The position numbers were made by a program, and so were the translations under genes. 13,289 bases of DNA, taken from assembly GCA_900771035.1 (NCBI GenBank), contig CAAGML010000143.1, forward strand, positions 1-13,289, given 5' to 3'. The stretch comes from Bacteroidales bacterium. Its GTDB lineage: Bacteria > Bacteroidota > Bacteroidia > Bacteroidales > Paludibacteraceae. The notes under the pieces are model-generated. The model made no database searches. It was not told the origin of the DNA and worked only from the letters and a program-made list of their open reading frames with translations. Shown piece by piece: positions 1 to 7,668 of the stretch (position 1 is its first letter; each line of letters begins with the position of its first letter).

Positions 1-3
1 CAT

Positions 4-34
4 TTTGCTTTATTTCTTCTATCATTAAAATTTG
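4..34 (+). promoter_or_regulatory. Possible Bacteroidetes promoter at the left edge
   Basis: TTTG at 4-7 and AAAATTTG at 27-34 are separated by 19 nt, the same spacing as the clear promoter before bamD. The second box differs from the TAnnTTTG consensus in its first base. It would start a transcript near 40, just before the inner stem of the palindrome at 45-110. The right-hand box overlaps the outer helices of that palindrome, so the match may be accidental. Confidence 0.25.
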
Positions 35-136
35 GCGATTTTAAGTCCATGAAGAGATAAATTGTAAGATGCCCGTGTTTCGTAACGCGGGTTCAATTTA
101 TCGCATGGACAGGTTCCGCCAAATACCTAATGATAG
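19..136. other. Nested palindrome, candidate structured RNA or foldback element
   Basis: Five helices nest in register: 19-27 with 128-136 (9 bp), 31-37 with 117-123 (7 bp), 45-51 with 104-110 (7 bp), 56-64 with 94-102 (9 bp), and 72-77 with 86-91 (6 bp including one G-T/U pair). The apical loop is 78-85. The arms are complementary in blocks but differ in length and sequence between blocks. That is typical of a folded RNA with internal loops and less typical of a recent inverted duplication. It does not show the SRP RNA apical motif or the attC RYYYAAC/GTTRRRY ends, and I cannot assign it to a known family. Direction of transcription is not certain. The T-run at 155-161 favours the + strand. 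Confidence 0.5.
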
Positions 137-161
137 CGAGATATTGAATCCCGCTTTTTTT
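87..161 (+). terminator. Alternative hairpin followed by seven T
   Basis: Bases 87-97 pair with 143-154 over 11 bp with one bulged T at 149, and 101-104 pair with 136-139. The loop is 31 nt, and TTTTTTT follows at 155-161. Because 87-102 also form the right arm of the palindrome at 19-136, the two folds exclude each other, as in a transcription attenuator. The long loop makes this less standard than the other terminators in the window. It could equally just end an upstream transcript. Confidence 0.4.
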
Positions 162-233
162 GTGTCTTGACAATTAGTTATGCCAATGTCAACGAAAATC
201 AATTGTTAGGAAATATAATAATTTAAAAATCAA

Positions 234-1094
234 ATGAATATGAAAACATTGAAACTTTTTATTGTACTTGTCTGTGTGGTGTCAATAACATCTTGCAACA
301 AGGAAAAGACGCCATTGCCTCAAGGTGCAGTGGCTGACGATTGGATTACTTTTAGTGGTGATACTGCCAAGGAATGGCAAATATTCAGCAAGGTCTCTTC
401 AGACAGCAGTTTCTATATCACGGATATTCAAATACTATACCATGGCGAAGAACTTAAGAAACATCCAGAATATTGCAGTTGTAAAGGTAATTGGGTGGTA
501 GATAAGACACTGACCAAAATCCAAGAGTGTGGTTATATTTATTACGATTCACTTGGAAAGACTGTATATGACTACTCCCATATAGTGAACCAGAGAGATT
601 GGAATTATGTTCATTCTGGAACACGTGGTGCTTCCGTTGCAAAATATGCAAAACTATTATATGACAATGAGCATAATCTTGAACGATACCCACAACCTAT
701 AGATGTAAATTGGGGTAGTAATGAATGGCAAAAATATAAATCCGATGAAGATGTTGATTGCTATTTTACCGTAGTTGAAGAATCAGAATCGAGTTATTTT
801 GTATGGGTTTATGCGCGTTTTCGTAAAATGAACAGTGACTTCTTTGTCGCAGCAGGAGATAAGAGTGTAAATATTCAGCGTCTAATTTATGGATTTTTGT
901 ATAAATATGAAGTTCAAAAGAATGCAGAAAAAATGAGAGATTTAAATTTCTATTGTGTAGATAAGTTTGGTGATGTGTTCTATGATGCATCATCTTATGT
1001 GTGTTCTAATGAGTGGAGTGAATCTGATTTATTACAGCCTGCGGTGGTAGAATACGTGAAGAATAATAAACCGAGATTGAGAAAAAGACGTTAG
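234..1094 (+). CDS. Unrecognised Bacteroidales-type lipoprotein
   Basis: This is a 286-residue protein that I cannot assign to a family. The N-terminus (MNMKTLKLF, then a hydrophobic stretch to residue 20) ends in SITSC, a lipobox with Cys21 as the lipidated residue, so it should be an exported, membrane-anchored lipoprotein. A second ATG six bases downstream (240) would give an equally good signal. The mature part is rich in Tyr, Asp and Trp and has several Cys, including a CSC near residue 81. The C-terminus ends in a basic run (RLRKRR). It is the first of four closely spaced rightward genes in an AT-rich stretch and lies 51 nt before the next. There is no Shine-Dalgarno sequence, as expected for Bacteroidetes. 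The function is unknown. A surface or immunity-type accessory role is only a guess from context. Confidence 0.8.
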   Translation: MNMKTLKLFIVLVCVVSITSCNKEKTPLPQGAVADDWITFSGDTAKEWQIFSKVSSDSSFYITDIQILYHGEELKKHPEYCSCKGNWVVDKTLTKIQECGYIYYDSLGKTVYDYSHIVNQRDWNYVHSGTRGASVAKYAKLLYDNEHNLERYPQPIDVNWGSNEWQKYKSDEDVDCYFTVVEESESSYFVWVYARFRKMNSDFFVAAGDKSVNIQRLIYGFLYKYEVQKNAEKMRDLNFYCVDKFGDVFYDASSYVCSNEWSESDLLQPAVVEYVKNNKPRLRKRR

Positions 1095-1145
1095 TATCAT
1101 TGATGTCTGGTAGAGACGATACAAACAGCATATAAATTCATAGAT

Positions 1146-1883
1146 ATGAAGTATCTGAAAATTGTTTTGAAGGTCATGATTGCACTTTATTGTGCTTTCG
1201 CAGTAATATTGTCCGTAGGCTGGTGGATAAGCGATGAACCTTTGTTCTTCGCTGCTGAGAAAGCCGATTATTACGACAAGGTGTTCAATAATCATATAGA
1301 GGGTACAGATTCTTCTTCAAGAAGTTTCAAGAGCTCCAGCATATATAACCGCTTTAACTATATCAGTTATGGATATGAAGGTTATGGCGGGTTTTGTGGA
1401 AACTATTCTGTCATGAACCATGACATACTTATGCGGCATACAGCATGTTATGACTTGATTTTCGAAGCAGACAAAGATAATGCCGTTGAGTTATATGTGT
1501 TTAATTATGCAGGCAAATCTGTTTTCATTCCTTCAATGCCCGATGACTATTTTATTCCAGTGCCTGATGGGACAACAAAAATCATCAGAGCAGGATTTGT
1601 TGACGAGGAGCAAATAAAGGAGTTCAATCTCAATGAAAAGAGAGACAACAAGAATGGAACTTCAGCCACATGTAATTTGATGTTGAGAGACGGTGTGATT
1701 GATGATATATATGTTTCACCGATGGCGGCAAACTTTTATTCTAATTATGGAGGCAAGGGTGATATGGATGTTTCAAGAAGACTTTTTTACGTTGAGTTGG
1801 AGGATGCAATGAAGAATACCCATAAAGGAATCTTTTGTGTTGCTGGCAGTGCTCAGTTTGATTACAGGACAAGGTACAATTAA
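1146..1883 (+). CDS. Unrecognised membrane-anchored protein, paralogue of the next gene
   Basis: This is a 245-residue protein of unknown family. Residues about 5-27 form one hydrophobic segment after a short basic start (MKYLKIVLK), read as a signal anchor. It is followed by a WWISDEP motif and a long hydrophilic domain rich in Tyr, Asn and Asp. It aligns along most of its length with the gene at 1895-2755. Shared blocks are the anchor, SxSIxNRxNY, GFxGxYS, NxDILxR, YDxI, YxFNYxG and SPxA. The similarity stops near its C-terminus, where it has a short unrelated tail in place of about 60 residues. Both other forward frames stop at once there, so a frameshift does not explain the shorter form. 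It sits 11 nt before its paralogue, so co-transcription is likely. The tandem duplication suggests selection for diverged ectodomains. The function is unknown. Confidence 0.8.
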   Translation: MKYLKIVLKVMIALYCAFAVILSVGWWISDEPLFFAAEKADYYDKVFNNHIEGTDSSSRSFKSSSIYNRFNYISYGYEGYGGFCGNYSVMNHDILMRHTACYDLIFEADKDNAVELYVFNYAGKSVFIPSMPDDYFIPVPDGTTKIIRAGFVDEEQIKEFNLNEKRDNKNGTSATCNLMLRDGVIDDIYVSPMAANFYSNYGGKGDMDVSRRLFYVELEDAMKNTHKGIFCVAGSAQFDYRTRYN

Positions 1884-1894
1884 AAATTACAGAC

Positions 1895-2755
1895 ATGAAA
1901 TACTTGAAATTAGTCATAAAGATTGTAGTAGGCATTTATTGTGCTTTTGCCGTGTTCTTGTCTGTCGAATGGTGGATAAGCGATGAACCGTTTTTCTTTA
2001 ACGTGAACTGGATTGAAGACTTTGACGAGATAAATAAAAGGTGCGAAGAGAACAATAATCATGAAAGAGGTCTGCAAAGCAGAAGCATCGTTAATAGGAA
2101 AAACTATAAACAGGACAATGGATTCTTTGGAAGTTATTCTGCTGAAAACAATGATATTCTGTTGCGAAAAATAATTGACTATGACGTAATTTTGGAACAT
2201 CACCCTGTTGAAGATGGAGGTGAGAATGATCTTGGTGTTGTCATAACTCCTTTCTATATATTCAATTATGGAGGAGTGAATGTTTTCTTTCAAAGCAGGC
2301 CAGAGAATACGTTTGTCTCTGTACCTTCCAATTCAGTTTCCTTGTTGAAAGTGCAAAAGGTCAGGTATCAGGACATCGTAAATTTTGAACAGAATGATTT
2401 CTATACCCCAAGCGCATATTGTGATATTGTAATAAATGACACTGTTGGATTTTCTGGTGTGAGAATGTCTCCATTGGCAACACTGGAATACATGAAGCAT
2501 AAAGAAGACAAAATGGTGGATGGGCTGGTGTATATAGAGGTGTTTGACGAATATGCATATCTTTCTCGTCAGGAAGTGGAAGAATTGCTAAACGCTAAGG
2601 CAGACGAGAATGGTATGATAAACGTAAGTATATCTGTAATAGAAGCCCGTCAACATACTACAGCTGATCGTATTGGAATGCTTTTCAATAAAACAGATGA
2701 GGCAAGAAGTAAATGTAAGTCTATAAAGCGAGGTGTCTTCCTGATGCGTCATTAG
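1895..2755 (+). CDS. Unrecognised membrane-anchored protein, tandem paralogue
   Basis: This is a 286-residue protein with the same plan as its upstream neighbour: a basic start (MKYLKLVIK), one hydrophobic anchor at about residues 5-27, WWISDEP, then a hydrophilic extracytoplasmic domain. The anchor region is far more conserved between the two copies than the rest. At DNA level a 20-base block around the WWISDEP codons is identical (starting near 1231 and 1970). This copy carries an extra C-terminal part of about 60 residues (from about residue 225) with an acidic then basic helix-like stretch. There is no recognisable enzyme motif. The next gene starts 54 nt downstream. The function is unknown. 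The arrangement would fit an immunity or surface-variation cassette, but no toxin or secretion gene is visible to support that. Confidence 0.8.
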   Translation: MKYLKLVIKIVVGIYCAFAVFLSVEWWISDEPFFFNVNWIEDFDEINKRCEENNNHERGLQSRSIVNRKNYKQDNGFFGSYSAENNDILLRKIIDYDVILEHHPVEDGGENDLGVVITPFYIFNYGGVNVFFQSRPENTFVSVPSNSVSLLKVQKVRYQDIVNFEQNDFYTPSAYCDIVINDTVGFSGVRMSPLATLEYMKHKEDKMVDGLVYIEVFDEYAYLSRQEVEELLNAKADENGMINVSISVIEARQHTTADRIGMLFNKTDEARSKCKSIKRGVFLMRH

Positions 2756-2809
2756 GAAGAACTCTTTGGATAGTTAATGGTAAGTTTTCATTTATAAATT
2801 ATTTAATCT

Positions 2810-3217
2810 ATGGAAGAAAGAAGAATTAGACGGCTTAGATTGAAATTTCCGAACAACTCTTTATGGAAGTTGTCAAAATGTGATTTTGGACAGTTTAGAA
2901 GGCAGTACAAATTTGACAAGTCGTATAAAGAAATGCTTGAGCATTTGAATGGGTTGCAAGAGTATTATCTAAATGACTGGGGTTTATCATTGAATAGTGA
3001 TGGATTGCCAGTAGAAAAGGAACATGCAAAATATGTGTGGGCATCACTTGGTATTGACTATATGAAGGAGCCTTTGTTTGCTTGGATGTATGGAAATGAT
3101 AATGGAGAATTTCACAATATTTTTTTTGGTACACGGAAGGATTTTGACATGGAAATAGTGTCGAGTCATAAAACTTTGGCAAAAGCCAGCCAGTCGAAAA
3201 ACATAACTGATAAATAA
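2810..3217 (+). CDS. Small unrecognised soluble protein
   Basis: This is a 135-residue protein with no signal peptide or membrane segment, so probably cytoplasmic. The N-terminus is strongly basic (MEERRIRRLRLKF), the middle is rich in aromatic residues (Trp, Tyr, Phe), and the C-terminus is polar and Lys/Ser rich. I recognise no domain. It is the last gene of the rightward AT-rich block, 54 nt after the tandem paralogue and about 80 nt before a strong terminator-like hairpin, which fits the end of an operon. Length, continuous reading frame and matching composition with its neighbours argue that it is a real gene. Confidence 0.65.
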   Translation: MEERRIRRLRLKFPNNSLWKLSKCDFGQFRRQYKFDKSYKEMLEHLNGLQEYYLNDWGLSLNSDGLPVEKEHAKYVWASLGIDYMKEPLFAWMYGNDNGEFHNIFFGTRKDFDMEIVSSHKTLAKASQSKNITDK

Positions 3218-3278
3218 TTTTATGCTGGATTAAAATAAATCATAGGGACATAAGACGTGATTCCTAAGGTCATAAACC

Positions 3279-3286
3279 TATCTTTG
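3279..3286 (+). promoter_or_regulatory. Isolated TAnnTTTG box before a hairpin
   Basis: TATCTTTG at 3279-3286 matches the Bacteroidetes -7 consensus. The expected TTTG about 19-20 nt upstream is missing (the bases there are CGTG/GTGA). A start six or so bases downstream would fall at the foot of the hairpin at 3295-3340, giving a tiny hairpin RNA. It may be chance. Confidence 0.2.
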
Positions 3287-3294
3287 TAGTTTCC

Positions 3295-3340
3295 AAAAAG
3301 TGCTGAAATCGACAAAATAATCATCGTTTCAGCACTTTTT
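3295..3340 (+). terminator. Terminator hairpin for the rightward block, probably bidirectional
   Basis: A 14-bp perfect stem pairs 3295-3308 with 3327-3340 around an 18-nt loop. The stem starts with A5 and ends with T5, so it reads as an intrinsic terminator in both directions. It lies 78 nt after the last rightward gene. The rest of 3218-3514 shows no gene. Confidence 0.7.
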
Positions 3341-3514
3341 CCATATTTTTCTTGCTCAGTTCAGAGAAACTTATTACCCTTGCAGCAGTAAAACGTCATT
3401 AGTATAAAAAGAGCAACTTATTGGAAGACAGGAAGAAACAATAGCCCAGACATCCGATAACCCACTTTTCTAAAAAAATTCCCCTAAACCGAAAATATAA
3501 CGCAGAACTTGAAT

Positions 3515-3548
3515 AAAAAAGGGCAGAACCAATTCCTTGGTTCCGCCC
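3515..3548 (-). terminator. Intrinsic terminator of ppdK
   Basis: Read leftward, GGGCGGAACCA (3548-3538) pairs with TGGTTCTGCCC (3531-3521), with one mismatch and a 6-nt loop. TTTTTT follows at 3520-3515. It starts 26 nt after the ppdK stop codon and should end the leftward operon. Confidence 0.9.
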
Positions 3549-3573
3549 TCTATATAAAGATAATTTTTCCAAA

Positions 3574-6303
3574 TTACTTTCCGTTGCGGATTGCAGCCTG
3601 AGCGGCAGCAAGACGTGCGATAGGCACACGGAAAGGTGAGCAGCTGACATAGTCAAGCCCTACGCGGTGGCAGAAATCCACTGACGAAGGCTCGCCACCA
3701 TGCTCGCCGCAGATACCGCACTTGAGGTCTGGACGAACGGAACGGCCCTTCTCTGTTGCCATCTGAACAAGTTGTCCAACACCATTCTGGTCGAGGACAC
3801 GGAATGGGTCGTTCTTCAGAATCTTCTTATCGAGATAAGTTGGCAAGAACGAAGCAATATCGTCGCGAGAATAACCGAATGTCATCTGAGTCAAGTCGTT
3901 AGTACCGAACGAGAAGAATTCAGCCTCGGTTGCTATACGGTTGGCGGTGAGTGCCGCACGTGGAATCTCAATCATAGTACCAACCTTGAACTCTACCCTA
4001 TCCTTACGTTCGGCGAAGAGTTTCTCGGCAGTCTCGAGGATAACTTTCTTCTGGTTAGCGAACTCGTAGAGAATACCGGTGAGAGGCACCATAATCTCAG
4101 GAATAGCATAAACGCCCTCAGCCTTGAGGTCAAGAACGGCACCGAGGATGGCGCGTGTCTGCATCTCGGTGATTTCAGGGTATGTGTTACCAAGACGGCA
4201 ACCACGGTGACCGAGCATTGGGTTTGCCTCGTGCAAAGAGTTCACACGGTTGCGGATATAGTCAAACGAAACACCCATAATCTCAGCCAACTCACGCTGC
4301 TCACGCTCCTCGTGAGGAACGAACTCGTGCAAAGGTGGGTCAAGCAGACGGACGGTAACAGGGCAACCTGCCATGGCTTTGAAGATACCACGGAAATCCT
4401 CCTGCTGGTAAGGCAGAATCTTCTTCAACGCATTGCGACGTCCAATCTCAGTCTCGGCAAGAATCATCTCACGCATAGCGCGAATCTTCTCACCCTCGAA
4501 GAACATGTGCTCTGTACGGCAAAGGCCAATACCGATAGCACCGAAGTTGCGTGCTGTCTGAGCATCGCGAGGGGTATCTGCATTGGTGCGGACTTTCAGA
4601 CGTGTGTATTTGTCAGCCAAAGCCATCAAATCTGTGAAGTCCTTGTCAAGCTCGGCATCCTTAGTGGCAACAAGTCCAAGATAAACCTCACCAGTTGAAC
4701 CATTGATAGAGATGTAATCGCCCTCTTTAATTGTCTCGCCGGCAATCTTGATAGTCTTTGACACGTAATCGATGACGAGCTCACCTGCACCGGAAACGCA
4801 GCATTTACCCATACCACGGGCAACGACAGCTGCGTGAGAGGTCATACCACCACGTTTGGTGAGAATACCCTGGGCAACGTTCATACCCTCAAGGTCTTCA
4901 GGAGAAGTCTCGATACGAACCATGATGACTTTCTCTTTCTTGGCAGCCCATGCCGCAGCATCGTCTGCGCTGAAGACAACCTTACCACAAGCTGCACCTG
5001 GGCTGGCAGCGAGACCTTTTGTAAGTACGCGTGCCTTTGCCTGTGCCTCTTTGTCGAATATTGGGTGGAGAAGCTCATCGAGTTTGTTAGGCTCAACGCG
5101 CATAACAGCCTCCTGCTCAGTAATCATACCCTGTCGGAGCATATCCATAGCGATTTTGACCATAGCTGCACCAGTGCGCTTACCGTTACGAGTCTGAAGG
5201 AACCAGAGTTTGCCCTCCTGTACGGTGAACTCCATATCCTGCATGTCGCGGTAGTGGTTCTCAAGTTTAGTCTGGATAGCATCGAGTTCCTTGTATATCT
5301 CAGGCATTGACTCTTCCATTGAAGGATATTTTGACAGACGCTCCTGCTCGCTGACACCTGCAAGGCGAGCCCAACGCTGTGAACCCTCTTTTGTAATCTG
5401 CTGAGGAGTGCGGATACCTGCAACGACATCCTCGCCCTGGGCGTTGATGAGGTACTCACCGTTGAAGAGGTCTTCGCCAGTAGCGGCATTACGGCTGAAG
5501 CAAACACCTGTCGCAGAAGTGTTGCCCATGTTACCGAACACCATAGCCATTACGCTGACAGCAGTACCCCATTCTGCTGGGATTCCCTCCATCTTACGAT
5601 AAAGGATTGCGCGCTCGTTCATCCATGAGTCGAATACGGCGCAGATAGCACCCCAGAGCTGCTCATAGACATCGTCAGGGAAGTTCTTGCCTGTCTGTTT
5701 GAGAATTGCGGCTTTGAAGCGCTTAACAAGTTCCTTGAGGTCGTCAACAGTGAGTTCAAGGTCTTTCTCGATACCTCTCGTTTTCTTGACATCCTCTATG
5801 ATAGCCTCGAATGGGTCAATATCTGTCTTGTTTACTGGTTTGAGACCAAGAACGACGTCACCGTACATCTGTACGAAACGGCGGTAAGAATCCCAAACGA
5901 AACGTGGGTTATTAGTTTTCTTAATCATACCCTCAACCACCTGGTCGTTCAAACCGAGGTTGAGGATTGTATCCATCATGCCAGGCATTGAAGCACGTGC
6001 ACCCGAGCGGACAGAAACAAGCAATGGGTTGGTTTCGTCGCCAAACTTCGAGTTCATAAGATTCTCGATATGTTCCAGTGACTTCATGACATCGTCTTTG
6101 AGAATCTCAACGACTTTGTCTTTGCCAAGTGCGAAATACTCGTTACATACGTCAGTTGTGATAGTGAATCCAGGAGGCACTGGCACCCCGATAAGATTCA
6201 TTTCGGCAAGGTTGGCACCCTTACCGCCAAGCAGATTTCTCATATCTGCTTTACCCTCGGCGCATCCGTTGCCGAAGGTATAGACTCTTTTCTTGTCTTC
6301 CAT
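3574..6303 (-). CDS. ppdK: Pyruvate, phosphate dikinase
   Basis: This is the 909-residue cytoplasmic enzyme that interconverts ATP + phosphate + pyruvate and AMP + pyrophosphate + phosphoenolpyruvate. The full family architecture is present. The N-terminal ATP-grasp part (about 1-375) contains the VSVRSGARASMPGMMDT stretch near residue 97. The swivelling phosphohistidine domain has GGMTSH with catalytic His490 (codon 4834-4836), and the adjacent Thr488 is the position regulated in plant enzymes. The C-terminal TIM barrel has GTNDLTQ and CGICGEHGG near residue 865, which holds the catalytic Cys. Length is typical of bacterial PPDK. It is the last gene of the leftward block, 30 nt after dgt, with an ATT-rich spacer and no promoter I can see, so it is probably read through from upstream. 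A strong terminator follows. With pfp in the same window it suggests pyrophosphate-linked carbon metabolism. Confidence 0.97.
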   Translation of the reverse strand: MEDKKRVYTFGNGCAEGKADMRNLLGGKGANLAEMNLIGVPVPPGFTITTDVCNEYFALGKDKVVEILKDDVMKSLEHIENLMNSKFGDETNPLLVSVRSGARASMPGMMDTILNLGLNDQVVEGMIKKTNNPRFVWDSYRRFVQMYGDVVLGLKPVNKTDIDPFEAIIEDVKKTRGIEKDLELTVDDLKELVKRFKAAILKQTGKNFPDDVYEQLWGAICAVFDSWMNERAILYRKMEGIPAEWGTAVSVMAMVFGNMGNTSATGVCFSRNAATGEDLFNGEYLINAQGEDVVAGIRTPQQITKEGSQRWARLAGVSEQERLSKYPSMEESMPEIYKELDAIQTKLENHYRDMQDMEFTVQEGKLWFLQTRNGKRTGAAMVKIAMDMLRQGMITEQEAVMRVEPNKLDELLHPIFDKEAQAKARVLTKGLAASPGAACGKVVFSADDAAAWAAKKEKVIMVRIETSPEDLEGMNVAQGILTKRGGMTSHAAVVARGMGKCCVSGAGELVIDYVSKTIKIAGETIKEGDYISINGSTGEVYLGLVATKDAELDKDFTDLMALADKYTRLKVRTNADTPRDAQTARNFGAIGIGLCRTEHMFFEGEKIRAMREMILAETEIGRRNALKKILPYQQEDFRGIFKAMAGCPVTVRLLDPPLHEFVPHEEREQRELAEIMGVSFDYIRNRVNSLHEANPMLGHRGCRLGNTYPEITEMQTRAILGAVLDLKAEGVYAIPEIMVPLTGILYEFANQKKVILETAEKLFAERKDRVEFKVGTMIEIPRAALTANRIATEAEFFSFGTNDLTQMTFGYSRDDIASFLPTYLDKKILKNDPFRVLDQNGVGQLVQMATEKGRSVRPDLKCGICGEHGGEPSSVDFCHRVGLDYVSCSPFRVPIARLAAAQAAIRNGK

Positions 6304-6333
6304 TTGTTATTATTATTATAATGTGTATTGTTA

Positions 6334-7668
6334 TCAAATTCTAGGCAGGCTCATGCCTGTTATCTTTGAGTAGAGGTCAAGCGCATAGACATCGGTCATT
6401 CCGCTGATATAGTCCAAAACGCTCTGTATCTTGATGTAAGGGTCTTCCGCCCTGACGGCATACTGAACAGGGATACGGTCAAGCAACAGTCTCGAGTAGT
6501 TTTTTTCTGGATTAAAGACTGCCTCCATAAGCAGTTCAATCAACTCGTTGATAATCCTGTAACCAGCCAATTCGACATCTACGACTGTCTGTGCCCTGTA
6601 AATGTTTTTGAACGAGTATTCAGAGCATTTGCGGTATGGAATGCTCAATTCCTCCGGCAGATGGCTGATGAGCGAACCATGGAACGTTCCAGACAAAATT
6701 GACTCTTCGTTCTCAACGAACACCTTGCTAACGCCGTCAACCAGTTTGCCCATTATGGTACTTCGCAAATATGCTATTCTCTCGTTACGGTCTTGCACTT
6801 TCTGGAAAATCATCTCGGCACGTCTCTGTTTCTCTTCGTTCAGATAGGACATCATTATTCTAACAGTGTCGTCGTATGTGATGATTTTCAGTTTATAGGC
6901 ATCCTCAAGGTCCATTAGTTCATAGCAGATGTCATCGGCAGCCTCGACTATATAAACCAGAGGATAACGTGCATAGTGGTTCTCGTTATCAGGTGTCCTG
7001 ACAATCCGCAGGTCATCGGCTATACGCTTGAACGAGTCGTACTCGGATACAAAAAAGCCGAATTTCTGTTTCCCAGATTCGGCATATACTGATTTGTACG
7101 GATATTTTACGATTGAGGCAAGGGTTGGGTAAGTAAATACAAATCCCCCCTCACGACGACCCTCGAAGGTGTGGGTCAGAAGGCGGAAGGTGTTGGCGTT
7201 ACCCTCGAAGAGTTCGAAGTCACGCCATTGCTCTTCGCTTATTTCCAAATGTTTGCGGATGGCTTTTCCACGGCTGTCGGCGAAAAACGTTCCAATGGCA
7301 TTTTCGCCCGAATGTCCGAAAGGCGGATTGCCGAGGTCGTGAGCGAGGCATGCGGTCGCCACGATTGTCCCAATCTCGCTGAAACTATGTGCCTGCTCAG
7401 GATGGCGGGCGGCAAGCTCACGTCCCACCACATTGGCAATCGACCGACCGATACACGAAACCTCAAGACTATGCGTCAGTCGGTTATGGACGAAAACACT
7501 GCCTGGAAGAGGGAAAACCTGAGTCTTGTTCTGAAGGCGACGGAACGGCGGAGAGAATATAAGGCGGTCATAGTCGCGCTGAAACTCAGTACGGCTGTCA
7601 TGGTTGCCCACATAATAATTCTCAAGTCCGAAACGTTTTGTCGTTATCAGACGCTCCCAATCCATCAT
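6334..7668 (-). CDS. dgt: Deoxyguanosinetriphosphate triphosphohydrolase-like HD protein
   Basis: This is a 444-residue HD-superfamily dNTP triphosphohydrolase. The family cleaves dNTPs to deoxynucleoside plus tripolyphosphate and trims the dNTP pool. Visible signatures in order are FRRLQNKTQVF (about 42-52), NRLTHSLEV with His66, AHDLGNPPFGH with His110-Asp111, EGNANTFR (155-162) and AADDICYE with Asp245/246. Together these supply the metal ligands of the HD centre. It is shorter than the E. coli enzyme (about 505) and near the usual size of other bacterial members. Whether dGTP is the preferred substrate cannot be read from sequence. Its first ATG overlaps the stop of the upstream lipoprotein gene as TAATG, so translation is probably coupled. 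A second ATG follows directly. ppdK starts 30 nt downstream. Confidence 0.92.
   Translation of the reverse strand: MMDWERLITTKRFGLENYYVGNHDSRTEFQRDYDRLIFSPPFRRLQNKTQVFPLPGSVFVHNRLTHSLEVSCIGRSIANVVGRELAARHPEQAHSFSEIGTIVATACLAHDLGNPPFGHSGENAIGTFFADSRGKAIRKHLEISEEQWRDFELFEGNANTFRLLTHTFEGRREGGFVFTYPTLASIVKYPYKSVYAESGKQKFGFFVSEYDSFKRIADDLRIVRTPDNENHYARYPLVYIVEAADDICYELMDLEDAYKLKIITYDDTVRIMMSYLNEEKQRRAEMIFQKVQDRNERIAYLRSTIMGKLVDGVSKVFVENEESILSGTFHGSLISHLPEELSIPYRKCSEYSFKNIYRAQTVVDVELAGYRIINELIELLMEAVFNPEKNYSRLLLDRIPVQYAVRAEDPYIKIQSVLDYISGMTDVYALDLYSKITGMSLPRI

Noticed and set aside
19..136. Integron attC site, SRP RNA or 6S RNA
   Set aside because: There are no RYYYAAC/GTTRRRY core ends and no integrase. 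The conserved SRP apical motif is missing. At 118 nt it is short for 6S RNA, and I see no clear central bubble. None can be claimed from sequence alone.
1795..1895. Frameshift that might have shortened the first tandem paralogue
   Set aside because: Both other forward frames hit stop codons within a few codons, and neither encodes the tail seen in the second copy.
3700..4698. 332-codon open frame on the + strand
   Set aside because: It lies wholly antisense to ppdK, whose catalytic motifs are intact. Long antisense frames are common opposite codon-biased genes, and this one shows no domain.
6304..6333. ATT-repeat spacer between dgt and ppdK as a promoter
   Set aside because: There is no TTTG or TAnnTTTG box. 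It is simply a short AT-rich intergenic spacer inside the operon.
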